Below the pieces are notes generated by a model that saw only the letters and a list, made by a program, of their open reading frames with translations, made no database searches and had not been told where the DNA came from. The position numbers were made by a program, and so were the translations under genes. This document shows, one piece after another, positions 1-8,686 of a stretch of 64,000 nt of DNA. The stretch spans positions 1 through 64,000 of the forward strand of contig NZ_BJWY01000006.1 in the NCBI RefSeq assembly GCF_007990715.1, read 5' to 3'. Source of the DNA: Nocardia seriolae NBRC 15557. Lineage in GTDB: Bacteria; Actinomycetota; Actinomycetes; Mycobacteriales; Mycobacteriaceae. Positions within the stretch are counted from its first letter, which is position 1, and the number at the start of each line of letters is the position of its first letter.

Positions 1-42
1 TAACTTACGATTCAGGACACTAGCTTCGGAGGCGTTTCGAGC

Positions 43-708
43 ATGGCACGGCAGCAAGAGCGGGCCCGCCGGACACGCGCGGCGATCATCAGGTCCGCCG
101 CCGTTGAGTTCGGGAAGAGCGGCTATGCCGCTGCATCGCTCAACCGCATATTGGAAGGTTCCCGGGCGATCAAGGGGGCCATGTACTTTCACTTCGACTC
201 CAAGGAGGACCTGGCACGCGCGGTACGCGAGGCGGCGGTCGACCGCTATCGGGTATCGACCGAAAGGTGGCTCGCCAGAACCGATCTCGGCCCGCTCGAC
301 GTGCTACACGGCATGATCGACGAGATCGCGCTGCGGCTGGAGAACGACATCATCATCCAGGCCGAGTTCCGGCTCATCATCGAGCCGGAGTTCTACCGCG
401 ACATCCAGGCCGGCGGGGGCCGCATCCTCGGGCGCTCCATCCGGCAGCTCGCGGTGCGCGCCACCGAGCACAAGCAATTGCGCCCGGACGCCGACCCGGA
501 CCGCTTCACCCGCACCTTGGCGGCCGCGCTGGCGGGTCAGCGTTATATCGCCGATGTGCTGGCGGGTCCGGTGGATCTGCGGGCCCGGTTCGCCGAGGCG
601 CTCGAGGTGATCGTGGACGCCACCGCGACACCGGAGTGGATCGAGGAGTTCCGCCGCACCGGCTGGCGGGTGTCCGCAAAGCTGGAAGATCTCAACTTGG
701 GACTCTGA
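43..708 (+). CDS. TetR-family regulator, ArpA/gamma-butyrolactone-receptor type
   Basis: A 221-aa helix-turn-helix repressor. The N-terminal DNA-binding domain (residues ~8-55) carries the TetR pattern, with RTRAAIIRSAAVEFGKSGY leading into helix 2 and GAMYFHFDSKEDLA as the end of the recognition helix. That version resembles the ScbR/ArpA autoregulator branch. The C-terminal part (~70-205) is the helical ligand and dimer domain. The start ATG has a GGAGG about 9 bases upstream. It is followed by a tRNA cluster on the same strand. No biosynthetic partner for a butyrolactone signal is visible nearby, so the ligand and targets are unknown. The family assignment is firm; the butyrolactone subgroup is inferred from sequence flavour only. 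Confidence 0.85.
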   Translation: MARQQERARRTRAAIIRSAAVEFGKSGYAAASLNRILEGSRAIKGAMYFHFDSKEDLARAVREAAVDRYRVSTERWLARTDLGPLDVLHGMIDEIALRLENDIIIQAEFRLIIEPEFYRDIQAGGGRILGRSIRQLAVRATEHKQLRPDADPDRFTRTLAAALAGQRYIADVLAGPVDLRARFAEALEVIVDATATPEWIEEFRRTGWRVSAKLEDLNLGL

Positions 709-800
709 CCAGCTGATTTGGGAATAATGCGGAGCCTGTCATAAGCTATCTCCGCTCCCAACGGAAGCCGTTGAGCAAACGGTCCGGAGAGATCCGGCGG

Positions 801-873
801 GCCCCCTTCGTCTAGCGGCCTAGGACGCCGCCCTTTCAAGGCGGTAGCGCGGGTTCGAATCCCGTAGGGGGTA
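801..873 (+). tRNA. tRNA-Glu (anticodon TTC)
   Basis: A complete cloverleaf can be folded. The acceptor arm GCCCCCT pairs with the AGGGGGT near the 3' end. The anticodon stem GCCGC/GCGGT frames CTTTCAA with anticodon TTC. The T-arm is CGGGTTCGAATCCCG. CCA is not encoded. First of three clustered tRNA genes. Confidence 0.95.
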
Positions 874-909
874 CAACCATGGAAACATGGTTGTCGGAGC
901 AAGTAGCAA

Positions 910-983
910 GGCCCTGTGGCGCAGTTGGTTAGCGCGCCGCCCTGTCACGGCGGAGGTCGCGGGTTCGAGTCCCGTCAGGGTCG
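910..983 (+). tRNA. tRNA-Asp (anticodon GTC)
   Basis: Acceptor stem GGCCCTG/CAGGGTC, anticodon loop CTGTCAC with GTC, T-arm CGGGTTCGAGTCCCG, discriminator G. CCA is not encoded. It sits 36 bases after tRNA-Glu and is probably co-transcribed with it. Confidence 0.95.
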
Positions 984-1021
984 CAAGACACAAAGCTTGG
1001 CATTCGTATCGGGTGCCTTTC

Positions 1022-1098
1022 GGCCAGGTAGCTCAGTTGGTACGAGCGTCCGCCTGAAAAGCGGAAGGTCGCCGGTTCGATCCCGGCCTTGGCCACCA
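1022..1098 (+). tRNA. tRNA-Phe (anticodon GAA)
   Basis: Acceptor stem GGCCAGG/CTTGGCC (one G-T pair), anticodon loop CTGAAAA with GAA, T-arm CCGGTTCGATCCCGG, discriminator A followed by a genomically encoded CCA. Last tRNA of the cluster; the terminator at 1108 follows it directly. Confidence 0.95.
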
Positions 1099-1107
1099 GA
1101 TCTGGGA

Positions 1108-1133
1108 GACCCCGTCCAATGGACGGGGTCTTT
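1108..1133 (+). terminator. Rho-independent terminator of the tRNA cluster
   Basis: A perfect 10-bp stem, GACCCCGTCC/GGACGGGGTC, with an AAT loop is followed by TTT. It starts 10 bases after the encoded CCA of tRNA-Phe. Confidence 0.85.
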
Positions 1134-1199
1134 CGGCGTTCCGGGATTCTTCGCGTGTTTCCGGGAGTTTCCTTCTGATCTTGGTGCCATGCTGGGTTC

Positions 1200-1367
1200 A
1201 TGGCTGACGATCAGTGGTATTACTGCCTCAAGCATCATCGGGCCGAGCCGGGCAAGCAGCACTGGTTCGCGGAGCGGATGGGTCCTTACCCGGACAAGGC
1301 GACAGCCGAGCGGGCGTTGGATATTGTGCGAGAACGAAATAGGTGCTCGGACGAAGAAGATTCCTGA
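1200..1367 (+). CDS. Conserved small actinobacterial protein (55 aa)
   Basis: The ATG at 1200 opens a 55-codon frame ending in TGA at 1367. The product begins MADDQWYYCLKHHRAEPGK and contains ERMGPYPDKATAERALDIV near its C-terminus, with an acidic tail. The WYYCLKHH...MGPY..T...A pattern matches short conserved proteins of unknown function I recall from other actinomycetes. The His/Cys-rich start may bind a metal. It lies between the tRNA terminator and ppm1 on the same strand. Function is unknown; the conserved look and clean frame make it more credible than a chance ORF. Confidence 0.68.
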   Translation: MADDQWYYCLKHHRAEPGKQHWFAERMGPYPDKATAERALDIVRERNRCSDEEDS

Positions 1368-1473
1368 CGCCTGGGTGATGGGGGTGAGCGTGGCCACGCG
1401 GTGCGCTCACGAGGCACTCAGGTCGACCAGGTACGGTTTCGTAGCCAGAAACGACCAAGCGGGAGGGTAAATC

Positions 1474-2193
1474 TTGAAGGTCACCGTGGTGGTGCCGACC
1501 TACAACGAGCGGGAGAACCTGCCGGTGGCGGTGGAGCGGCTGACCGCCCTACCGGTGGCCGACCTGCACGTGCTGGTGGTGGACGACAATTCGCCCGACG
1601 GCACCGGTGAGGTGGCCGACAAGCTGGCCGCCGACCTGCCGAACGTGGTGAGCGTGCTGCACCGCACCGAGAAGGACGGCCTGGGCCGCGCGTACATCGC
1701 CGGCATCACCAAGGCGTTGGACGAGGGCGCGGACGTCGTCATCCAGATGGACGCCGACCTGTCCCATCCCGCCGAGGTCCTCCCCGCCATGCTGGACAAG
1801 CTGGCCACCACCGACGCCGGCGTGGTGCTCGGATCCCGTTATGTCCCCGGCGGTTCCACCGCCGCGGAGTGGAAGTGGTACCGCAAGGCGCTCTCCGCGT
1901 GGGCCAACTTCTACGTGAATCTGATTCTGCGCCTGGGCGTCAAGGACGCGACGGCCGGTTTCAAGGCGTGGAAGGCCGACACCCTGCGCGCCATCGACGT
2001 GGCCTCGATCAAGTCGAACGGCTACTCGTTCCAGGTGGAGATGAACTACCGGACGGTCAAGAAGGGCATCGCCATCGCCGAGGTGCCGATCCGCTTCGAG
2101 GAGCGCACCAAGGGCGCGTCCAAGATGAGCCTGAAGGTGCAGCTGGAGTCCGCGGCCATGCCGTGGAAGCTGTTGTTCGGCAAGCAGGTCTAG
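1474..2193 (+). CDS. ppm1: Polyprenol monophosphomannose synthase (GT2)
   Basis: Transfers mannose from GDP-mannose to polyprenyl phosphate on the inner face of the membrane. The product donates mannose for lipoarabinomannan and protein mannosylation. At 239 aa it is a stand-alone GT2 domain: VVPTYNERENL at the N-terminus, VDDNSPDGT, and the metal-binding QMDADLSHP around residue 90. The C-terminal half carries GSRYVPGG and the KMS motif near the end. In M. tuberculosis this domain is fused behind an Lnt acyltransferase; here no Lnt part is attached. The start is TTG at 1474 with GGGAGGG seven bases upstream. Its stop overlaps the stop of the convergent acyltransferase gene. Confidence 0.92.
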   Translation: MKVTVVVPTYNERENLPVAVERLTALPVADLHVLVVDDNSPDGTGEVADKLAADLPNVVSVLHRTEKDGLGRAYIAGITKALDEGADVVIQMDADLSHPAEVLPAMLDKLATTDAGVVLGSRYVPGGSTAAEWKWYRKALSAWANFYVNLILRLGVKDATAGFKAWKADTLRAIDVASIKSNGYSFQVEMNYRTVKKGIAIAEVPIRFEERTKGASKMSLKVQLESAAMPWKLLFGKQV

Positions 2194-3707
2194 TTCTCCG
2201 GCCAGTGGAGCAGGGTGTCCACGAACAGCTGACGCACTCGCTCCACCTCGGTATCCATATGGTTCGGATCCCAGCCGCCGACATCGATCGGCGGTAGCAC
2301 CGCCACATCCACGACGCCTTTGCGCACGACGGCCGAATTGCGCCAGGCGATTTCACCGGCATTGCGGATCACCACCGGGATGACGGGAACTCCGGCCCGG
2401 ATGGCGATGTGGAACGCGCCCTTCTTGAAGGGGCCCACGCGCGGGGTCAGTGAACGGGTGCCCTCCGGCGCGATCACCACCGACAGCCCGCCGCGCAGGG
2501 TGTCGACCACCGGTTCCAGTTCGGCCTTGGCGACGGCGGTGTTCGCGCGGTCGATGAAGGTCACCTCCACGAATCGCATGAGCGGCCCGAAGATCGGGTT
2601 CTTGGTGATCTCCCGCTTGGCCACCCCGGTGAATCCGGTGCCCAGCACCTCGGCCATCACCACGATGTCGAACTGGCTCTGGTGATTGAAGATGAACACC
2701 GCCGGGCGCGGGGCCCGGGCATGCTCGGCCCCGGTGACCCGGACCTTCACCCCGGTGCTCCGCAGCGTCGAGTCCGCGGCGTAGGTCATCATCGAATCCG
2801 CCATCTGGCGACGCTGTGTGGTGTGCGCCTTGGCGGCGACACCGAACAGGGCCCCGCCCAGCAGCCCGGTGAAACCGGCCAGCGTGCGGACGTAGTCGGT
2901 GGCCCGGGGCGCTTGCCGGGGCCGGAAATGCAGGACCGGCCAATCCTTTTCGGCGGCCGCCATGACCACGCGCGGATCCGGGTTCACCGCGACCGGGTGC
3001 CCGGCGGCCTGTAGCAGTGGCAGGTCGGCGGCGCTGTCGGCGTAGGCCCAGCTGTGCGCGAGATCGATGTCGTCGGCGATGGCGAAGCGGCGCACGGCGT
3101 CGGCCTTGCCATTGCGCCACAGCGGTTTTCCCTCCACGTGCCCGGTCAGCACGCCGTCCTGCACGGCCATGGCGGTGCACAGCACGTGCGGAATGCCGAG
3201 TTCCTCGGCCACCGGCTCGACCTGGTAGCGGGTGACGGAGCTGACCAGCACCAGCGTGTGCCCGGCGGCCTCGTGCTCGCGGACCAGCCGCCATGCCTCG
3301 GGGTAGATGTGCCCGTAGACGTTGCGCGCGAAGATCTCCCGGCCGGCCTCCGCCAGCTCGGTCTCGGGCACCCCGGCCCAGCCGTATATGGCGTACTGGA
3401 GGAAGCGCTCGTATTCGCCCTCGCTGCGCGCGCCGCGGATGCTGCCGAGCAGTCCTGCGGTGAGTGCGCCGCGGGTGCTGCCGCGCCGCAGCAGCCGTCG
3501 CGGCAACGGCGGCGGATTGAAGCCGCTCACCACGGTCCCGCCGAAATCGAAGACGGCCGCGATGTGCGGGCCCCGCGGCCCGGTCCGGACCGCTTCCAGG
3601 GCCTGCGCGAGATCGGTTGCGCCGACCGGTCGTTGGGTGACGCCGACACCGGGCCGCAGCGGAAGTGAGGGCCTGCCCGCGGCGATCCCCCGGACCCGGC
3701 TCGTCAT
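2190..3707 (-). CDS. plsC: Fused HAD-IB phosphatase-like / 1-acylglycerol-3-phosphate acyltransferase (PlsC)
   Basis: A 505-aa two-domain protein of phospholipid synthesis. The N-terminal HAD domain (~48-260) has motif II LVSSVTR, a GK lysine and motif IV YADSAADLP. Its motif I reads DFGGT, so the second catalytic Asp (residue 56) is Gly and phosphatase activity is doubtful. The C-terminal PlsC domain (~300-480) has the intact acyltransferase motifs NHQSQFD, FIDR, EGTRS and IPVVI, so acylation of lysophosphatidate is expected. The architecture matches Rv2483c of M. tuberculosis. The ATG overlaps the TGA of plsB (ATGA at 3704-3707), so the two genes are translationally coupled; the much longer open frame upstream is not needed. 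Confidence 0.88.
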   Translation of the reverse strand: MTSRVRGIAAGRPSLPLRPGVGVTQRPVGATDLAQALEAVRTGPRGPHIAAVFDFGGTVVSGFNPPPLPRRLLRRGSTRGALTAGLLGSIRGARSEGEYERFLQYAIYGWAGVPETELAEAGREIFARNVYGHIYPEAWRLVREHEAAGHTLVLVSSVTRYQVEPVAEELGIPHVLCTAMAVQDGVLTGHVEGKPLWRNGKADAVRRFAIADDIDLAHSWAYADSAADLPLLQAAGHPVAVNPDPRVVMAAAEKDWPVLHFRPRQAPRATDYVRTLAGFTGLLGGALFGVAAKAHTTQRRQMADSMMTYAADSTLRSTGVKVRVTGAEHARAPRPAVFIFNHQSQFDIVVMAEVLGTGFTGVAKREITKNPIFGPLMRFVEVTFIDRANTAVAKAELEPVVDTLRGGLSVVIAPEGTRSLTPRVGPFKKGAFHIAIRAGVPVIPVVIRNAGEIAWRNSAVVRKGVVDVAVLPPIDVGGWDPNHMDTEVERVRQLFVDTLLHWPEN

Positions 3708-6073
3708 AGCGTGTCCAGCCGGTTGGAGGGGTCGAGGGTGGCGGCGCGGGAGATGCGCGCGCCGATGGCGCGCAGTTCCCCGGCGAAGCGGGTGCGGCGG
3801 GCGGCCAGCTCGGCGGGATCCTCGGCGGGGGTGAGCAGGCCGTGATTGTCGGCGAGTTTGATTGCACTGCCGAACAATTCGGAGGACACCGATTCGGGGC
3901 TGTGCAGGCGCTGTTGCAGCAGCATCTGTTTGCCGACCTGCAGGCACTCGTCGACGAAGTCCTTCCGGTCGACCTCGAGGGCGGGATCGCGCGCGGCGAG
4001 TCGTTCGGCCACCACGAGTTGCGCGTCGAAGAAGGAGCGCAATACGCGGTGCGCCATCATGAATCCGGAATCGGTCAGCTGGGCCAGGATGTCGGATCCG
4101 ACGGTGCCCGCGGCCGTGCGGTGGTGCCATTCCGGGTCCACCCGCAGCATCTCCGCGGTGAGCTGGCTGGTGAATTCGGCGCGCTCGGGGAAGAAGAACT
4201 CGAATTTGAGCAGGTCCCGCAGCCGGTAGGCGGCCTCCCAGCCGACCCGGAGCTGATCGCCTTCGGGCGCCTCCATCGCGGTGAGGACGGCCAGTTCGAG
4301 AATGGCGCGGTTGACGAACCAGTGCACCGCGCTGTTGCGATAGAACGCGGCCTCCAGGTGGGCCCCGGCGTGAATGGCGTACACCGATTCCAGCCCGCCG
4401 CGGTACACGGTCACCACCCCCGCGATGGCGAGCTGTTCGAGCACCACGGCCAGCCGGTGATCGTCACGCAGCGTGGCGAGTTCGCCGCGCGGCAGGCCGC
4501 GATTCTCGATGTAGCCGAGCACGGGCGCGATGGCGGCGCGCAGTTCGCTGCGGGTGAGGGCGCGCTCGTGCACGCCCAGCAGCACCAGGGTGGTGAGGGC
4601 GTTGACGGTGATGGGGGTGACCTCGTTGATGCCGACCGCGACCTCGAAGGCCAGCCGCTGCACCGCGCGGTGCTCGAGTTCGAGCATCGGCGCCGGGGCC
4701 GGATCCGGGTGTGCCGCCAGCGGATCCCCGTGCACGGCCAGCCGGCCGCGCGCCGAGAGCGGGGTGCCGAAGCGCACGTACACGTGCCCGGCGGAGTGCT
4801 GCTGGCTGCGCACGTAGCGGGCCAGCCAGGCCAGGCCCTCGGGTTGCTTGCTGCCGCCGGTCTGTTCGTCGGCGATGGCCCCGATCTCGTTGAGCCGCTC
4901 GTAGGTGATGGAGACCGGCACCAGCATGACGTCGTCGATGCGTTTCGAACGCAGTGCCGCCGCAAGGTAGTTCAGCAGTCCGTAGCGGGGTGGGCGGAGT
5001 TTGCCGGTGCGGGTGCGGCCGCCCTCGAAGTACCACTCCAGATTGAAGCGCTTGTTCAGCAGATAGGCGAAGTACTCCTCGACGACGGCCTTGTAGACCT
5101 CGTCGTCGCCGAAACTGCGGCGGATGAACACGGCTCCGGTGCGCCGGGCGATCGGGCCGATCGGCCAGAACTTGAGGTTGGCCCCGCCGACCACGTGGTT
5201 GGGCGGGAAGTCGTTGCGGGCCAGGATGTCCCCGAGCACGAAGGCGTCCACGTAGGAGCGGTGTGAGGGCAGGAAGACCAGCGGGTAGCGCCGGTTCAGG
5301 GTGCGCAGTCCGTCCAGGCCGGACTCGTCGGAGTCGACCTTCCAGGTGGAGGCGTGCACCGGGCGCATGGCCTGGGTGAACAGGTCCGATACCAGGCGGG
5401 ACTGGGCCGCGACGAGTTCGCGCAGCCCCTTCTCGGCCCGGCGGTACACCTCGCGGGACGGCAGCCCGGCCGCCTCGGCGATGCCGTCGAGCCGGCGCAG
5501 GAATTCCGGCGAGTCGAGGATCTCCTCGACCACCAGCCGCGGCACCTTGTACCGGTCGCCGATGACCGCGCGCTCGGCGCGTTCCAGGGCGACGATGCCC
5601 GCGCGCACGATGGCCCGGCCGAAAGCGTCCGGGACGCCGGCGGATCCGGGATTGTTGGCGCGCAGCTCGCTGAGCCGGGCGGGCTGCCCGGTCAGCACCA
5701 GGTGCCGGTCGGGTGCCTTGCTGAGCAGCCGCCGCTGCATGAACCGATGGGGTTTGCGCGGGTTGGTGAGGGTGATCAGATCGCTGAAGGTGGTGCGCCG
5801 CACGCCGTCTCGCTCCGGCGGCAGCCACAGCACCCGCACCGGAACCACCAGTGGGTCGTCGCCGCGGCCGACCAATCGATCGGTGACCGCGGTGGGGTCC
5901 AGATCGATCTGGGTGACCGGTGCGGAGGTGCCGAATTCCTGGGTGATGCCGCCCTCGGCGAGCCAGTGCCCGATGAGTTCGCGTTCCACCGGGGAGGCGG
6001 CGTCGACCAGGGCGACCACGGACTGTGGAGCGGTGAGCGCGGCCTCGGGGAGCCGGCTGTCATGATCGAGCAT
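3704..6073 (-). CDS. plsB: Glycerol-3-phosphate 1-O-acyltransferase
   Basis: Catalyses the first acylation of glycerol-3-phosphate. The 789-aa length equals that recalled for M. tuberculosis PlsB2. Acyltransferase block I is PSHRSYVDAF, block II contains GAVFIRRSF, block III is FEGGRTRTGKLRPP, and block IV is VPVSITYE. The start chosen is the ATG at 6071-6073, because GGAGGG sits nine bases upstream; upstream in-frame codons lack a site. It is first in the operon with the HAD-PlsC fusion, so both acylation steps to phosphatidate are encoded together. The family call is firm. Confidence 0.93.
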   Translation of the reverse strand: MLDHDSRLPEAALTAPQSVVALVDAASPVERELIGHWLAEGGITQEFGTSAPVTQIDLDPTAVTDRLVGRGDDPLVVPVRVLWLPPERDGVRRTTFSDLITLTNPRKPHRFMQRRLLSKAPDRHLVLTGQPARLSELRANNPGSAGVPDAFGRAIVRAGIVALERAERAVIGDRYKVPRLVVEEILDSPEFLRRLDGIAEAAGLPSREVYRRAEKGLRELVAAQSRLVSDLFTQAMRPVHASTWKVDSDESGLDGLRTLNRRYPLVFLPSHRSYVDAFVLGDILARNDFPPNHVVGGANLKFWPIGPIARRTGAVFIRRSFGDDEVYKAVVEEYFAYLLNKRFNLEWYFEGGRTRTGKLRPPRYGLLNYLAAALRSKRIDDVMLVPVSITYERLNEIGAIADEQTGGSKQPEGLAWLARYVRSQQHSAGHVYVRFGTPLSARGRLAVHGDPLAAHPDPAPAPMLELEHRAVQRLAFEVAVGINEVTPITVNALTTLVLLGVHERALTRSELRAAIAPVLGYIENRGLPRGELATLRDDHRLAVVLEQLAIAGVVTVYRGGLESVYAIHAGAHLEAAFYRNSAVHWFVNRAILELAVLTAMEAPEGDQLRVGWEAAYRLRDLLKFEFFFPERAEFTSQLTAEMLRVDPEWHHRTAAGTVGSDILAQLTDSGFMMAHRVLRSFFDAQLVVAERLAARDPALEVDRKDFVDECLQVGKQMLLQQRLHSPESVSSELFGSAIKLADNHGLLTPAEDPAELAARRTRFAGELRAIGARISRAATLDPSNRLDTL

Positions 6074-6230
6074 TTTCGTTGTCCCTCCACCTGAGCCGCT
6101 GCGATCCATTGAAGCCCAAACGGGCGCGCCGGGTTGGCAGGTCGGGTAATTGCCCGGTCGGGAGCGGGGTTTCGGTGGCAGGCGGACCCCGGCGTGATCG
6201 AGGTCGCGCACGAGCCCTCCCCACTTTTAG

Positions 6231-6277
6231 GAAGGCAATGCTAACCTCACTCGGCAAGTTAGGTAAGCATAACCTTG
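6231..6277 (+). promoter_or_regulatory. Two tandem IdeR/DtxR-like iron boxes upstream of the salicylate synthase
   Basis: Against the 19-base consensus TTAGGTTAGGCTAACCTAA, the site at 6259-6277 matches 14 positions and the site at 6231-6249 matches 13. The two are 28 bases apart, start to start. The second box ends where the GGAGG ribosome-binding site begins, so a bound iron-loaded repressor would block initiation at this gene. The match was counted by eye. Confidence 0.75.
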
Positions 6278-6285
6278 GAGGTCTG

Positions 6286-7638
6286 GTGTCGGTCGCTGAC
6301 GAACGGGTACGGGTCACGGGGGAGCAGCGGTGGGGCGAACACGTCACCGATCCGGCCGCGGCGGTATCCGCGCTGGCGGCGGCGGAACTTTTCGGCGAAT
6401 ACGTGGTCTACGAGCGGCCCGGCGAATGGGTGTTCGCGGCCGACCCGATCGGCGGGGTCGAGTTGGACGCCGACGAACTCCGGGTGAGCTGGGACGGGCG
6501 CACCACCGCCGGACCGTGGACCGGGAGCCCCGCGCAGGCCGTCGACCGCGCCCTGGCCGGGCTGCCGTCGGCGGGACGGAATGCCTTCGGCTGGATCGGA
6601 TTCGAGTTCTGCGCCTGGTCGCTCGGCGCGATCGAGCACGTGCATCCGCGGGCGACGCTGGCGCACTTGATGATTCCGCGCATCGAGGTCCGCATCGACG
6701 CCACCGGGGTGCGGGTGTCCGGCGCGACGCCCGCCGAGACCGGGGACATCCACGAGTTGATCACCACCGCGCAGCGGACCGCGCCGCCGGTGGCCCACCC
6801 GGTGGACGTCACCGGGGATCCGACCGGGTACCGGGACCGGGTGGCCGCCGGCGTCGCCGAGATCGCGGATGGCAGGTACCAGAAGGTGATTCTGTCGCGG
6901 AAGGTGGAGCTGCCCTTCGCGGTCGACATTCCGGCCACCTATCGGCTGGGCCGCATGAACAACACCCCGGCGCGCTCGTTCCTGCTGCGACTGGGCGGGC
7001 TCGAGGCCGCTGGTTTCAGTCCCGAACTGGTGGCGTCGGTGGACCGCGACCGGGTGGTCACCACCGAGCCGCTGGCCGGGACGCGCGCCTTCGGCCGCGG
7101 TGACGACCTGGATCTGGCGGCCCGCGCGGAACTGATCCGCGACCCCAAGGAGATTGTCGAGCACGCCATTTCGGTGCAGACCTCCTTCGCCGAGATCGCG
7201 GCCGTCGCCGAGCCCGACACCACCGCGGTCTCCGACTTCATGGCGGTGCGCGAGCGCGGCAGCGTGCAGCACCTGGCGTCCACGGTGCGCGGCACGCTGG
7301 CGGCGGGCCGCAGCCCGTGGGACGCCCTCGAAACGCTGTTCCCGTCCGTCACCGCCTCCGGCATTCCCAAGGCCGAGGGCGTCGACGCGGTCTTCCGGCT
7401 CGACCACGATCCGCGCGGGCTGTATTCCGGTGCCGTGGTGACGGTTTCGCCCGAGGGCGAGCTGGAGGCGACGCTGGTGCTGCGCGCGGTCTACCAGAGC
7501 GGGGCCGGGGCTTGGCTGCGCGCGGGCGCGGGCGTGGTCGGGCAGTCGCGGCCGGAGCGCGAATTCGAGGAGACCTGCGAGAAGCTGGGCAGCGTCGCGC
7601 CCTACGTGGTCAAGGCCGACACCGCGGTGCGGGCCTGA
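6286..7638 (+). CDS. mbtI: Salicylate synthase (MbtI/NbtS type)
   Basis: Converts chorismate to salicylate, the aryl starter of mycobactin and nocobactin siderophores. The 450-aa chorismate-binding enzyme is close to MbtI along the whole C-terminal two thirds: RYQKVILSR with the presumed general base Lys200, FSPEL with Glu247, TEPLAGTR, KEIVEHAI, DFMAVRERGSVQHL, and FPSVTASGIPK. That similarity separates it from plain isochorismate synthases. The GTG start follows GGAGG with a short four-base spacer; the upstream ATG at 6238 would lie inside the iron boxes. It converges on an SDR gene. Expected to be iron-repressed. In Nocardia farcinica the counterpart is called nbtS. Confidence 0.93.
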   Translation: MSVADERVRVTGEQRWGEHVTDPAAAVSALAAAELFGEYVVYERPGEWVFAADPIGGVELDADELRVSWDGRTTAGPWTGSPAQAVDRALAGLPSAGRNAFGWIGFEFCAWSLGAIEHVHPRATLAHLMIPRIEVRIDATGVRVSGATPAETGDIHELITTAQRTAPPVAHPVDVTGDPTGYRDRVAAGVAEIADGRYQKVILSRKVELPFAVDIPATYRLGRMNNTPARSFLLRLGGLEAAGFSPELVASVDRDRVVTTEPLAGTRAFGRGDDLDLAARAELIRDPKEIVEHAISVQTSFAEIAAVAEPDTTAVSDFMAVRERGSVQHLASTVRGTLAAGRSPWDALETLFPSVTASGIPKAEGVDAVFRLDHDPRGLYSGAVVTVSPEGELEATLVLRAVYQSGAGAWLRAGAGVVGQSRPEREFEETCEKLGSVAPYVVKADTAVRA

Positions 7639-7687
7639 TCCGACCCCGCGGTGCGGGCCTGATGCGCCGGGAAGCCCCGGGGTGGGG

Positions 7688-8557
7688 TCAGACGCGGAAC
7701 TCCACGCCGGTCAACCGCTCGGCCAGCTCCCAGAGCTGCCGGGCGGTTTTCTCGTCGTGCGAGGCGGCATTGGAGTGCACCTCGGGCGGATAGCCCCGCC
7801 AGTTGAACCAGTCGGGACCGTAGTAGCCGCCCGGTTCGACCTCGGCGGTGGCGGCGTACAGCGTTGGCAGCGCGCCCATTTCGGCGCTCTGCGCCACCAG
7901 CCGATTGCCGAGGCCGACGATCTGCTCGAGCAGGTTCTGGGTCTCGGAGCTGATCTCGGTGGCCGCGTAGCCGGGGTGCGCGGCCACCGAGAGCTTCGGT
8001 GAGCCGATGAGACCGAGTCGCCGCTGGAGTTCGTAGGTGAACAGCAGCAGCGCCAGTTTGGATTGCGCGTACGCGCCGAATCGGGAGTAGGCGCGGTGCT
8101 CCCAGTTCAGGTCGTCGAGGTCGATGCGGCCGATGAAGTGAGTGATGCTGGAGGTGTTCACTACCCGCTCCGAAATCCGGTCCAGCAGTAGGCCGGTCAG
8201 GGCGAAGTGGCCGAGATAGTTGGTGCCGATCTGCAATTCGAAGCCGTCGGCGGTTTTGCGCTTGGGCACCGCCATCACGCCCGCGTTGTTGATGAGCACG
8301 TCGGCCCGGTCCACGGTGTCGGCGAAGGCGCGCACCGAGGCCAGATCGGCCAGATCCAGCTGGCGGATCTGCACGTCCCCGGGCATGGTCCGGGCCACCG
8401 CCTGCGCCTTGATCTCATTGCGGCAGGCCAGGATCACCTGTGCCCCGGCGGCGGCCAGGGCGCGCGCGGTGGCCTCGCCGAGGCCGCTGGTGGCTCCGGT
8501 GACGATGATGATCCGGCCGGTCTGGTCCGGAATATTCGCTGTGTTCCACCCACCCAT
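7688..8557 (-). CDS. SDR-family NAD(P)-dependent oxidoreductase
   Basis: A 289-aa short-chain dehydrogenase of the retinol-dehydrogenase-like type. It has the cofactor motif TGATSGLG (residues ~20-27), NNAGVM, the catalytic YAQSK, and AHPGYAATE. The substrate is unknown. It lies downstream of the salicyl-AMP ligase on the same strand with a 129-base gap, so it may share that iron-regulated transcript. It is a clear paralogue of the SDR at 15567-16448, with shared stretches such as GHFALTGLLLD and AQSAEMGALPTL. Together the two bracket the siderophore genes. Confidence 0.88.
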   Translation of the reverse strand: MGGWNTANIPDQTGRIIIVTGATSGLGEATARALAAAGAQVILACRNEIKAQAVARTMPGDVQIRQLDLADLASVRAFADTVDRADVLINNAGVMAVPKRKTADGFELQIGTNYLGHFALTGLLLDRISERVVNTSSITHFIGRIDLDDLNWEHRAYSRFGAYAQSKLALLLFTYELQRRLGLIGSPKLSVAAHPGYAATEISSETQNLLEQIVGLGNRLVAQSAEMGALPTLYAATAEVEPGGYYGPDWFNWRGYPPEVHSNAASHDEKTARQLWELAERLTGVEFRV

Positions 8558-8686
8558 AGATGAACTCTATGACGCGGCGGGTATCCCGTCGCGGCGAACC
8601 GCGGTGAGGAAATCCACACCGATCCCCGTGCCGATCGGCGGCGCCCGGGTTGCGGACCGGCCGGATCGGTGCTGGGTGGCCGGGCA

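Noticed and set aside
801..1098. tRNA cluster as an integration site of a mobile element
   Set aside because: No integrase, direct repeat of a tRNA 3' end, or foreign-looking segment is adjacent; a normal terminator and core genes follow.
6238..6240. ATG as the start of the salicylate synthase
   Set aside because: It would lie inside the iron boxes with no ribosome-binding site; the GTG at 6286 after GGAGG fits better.
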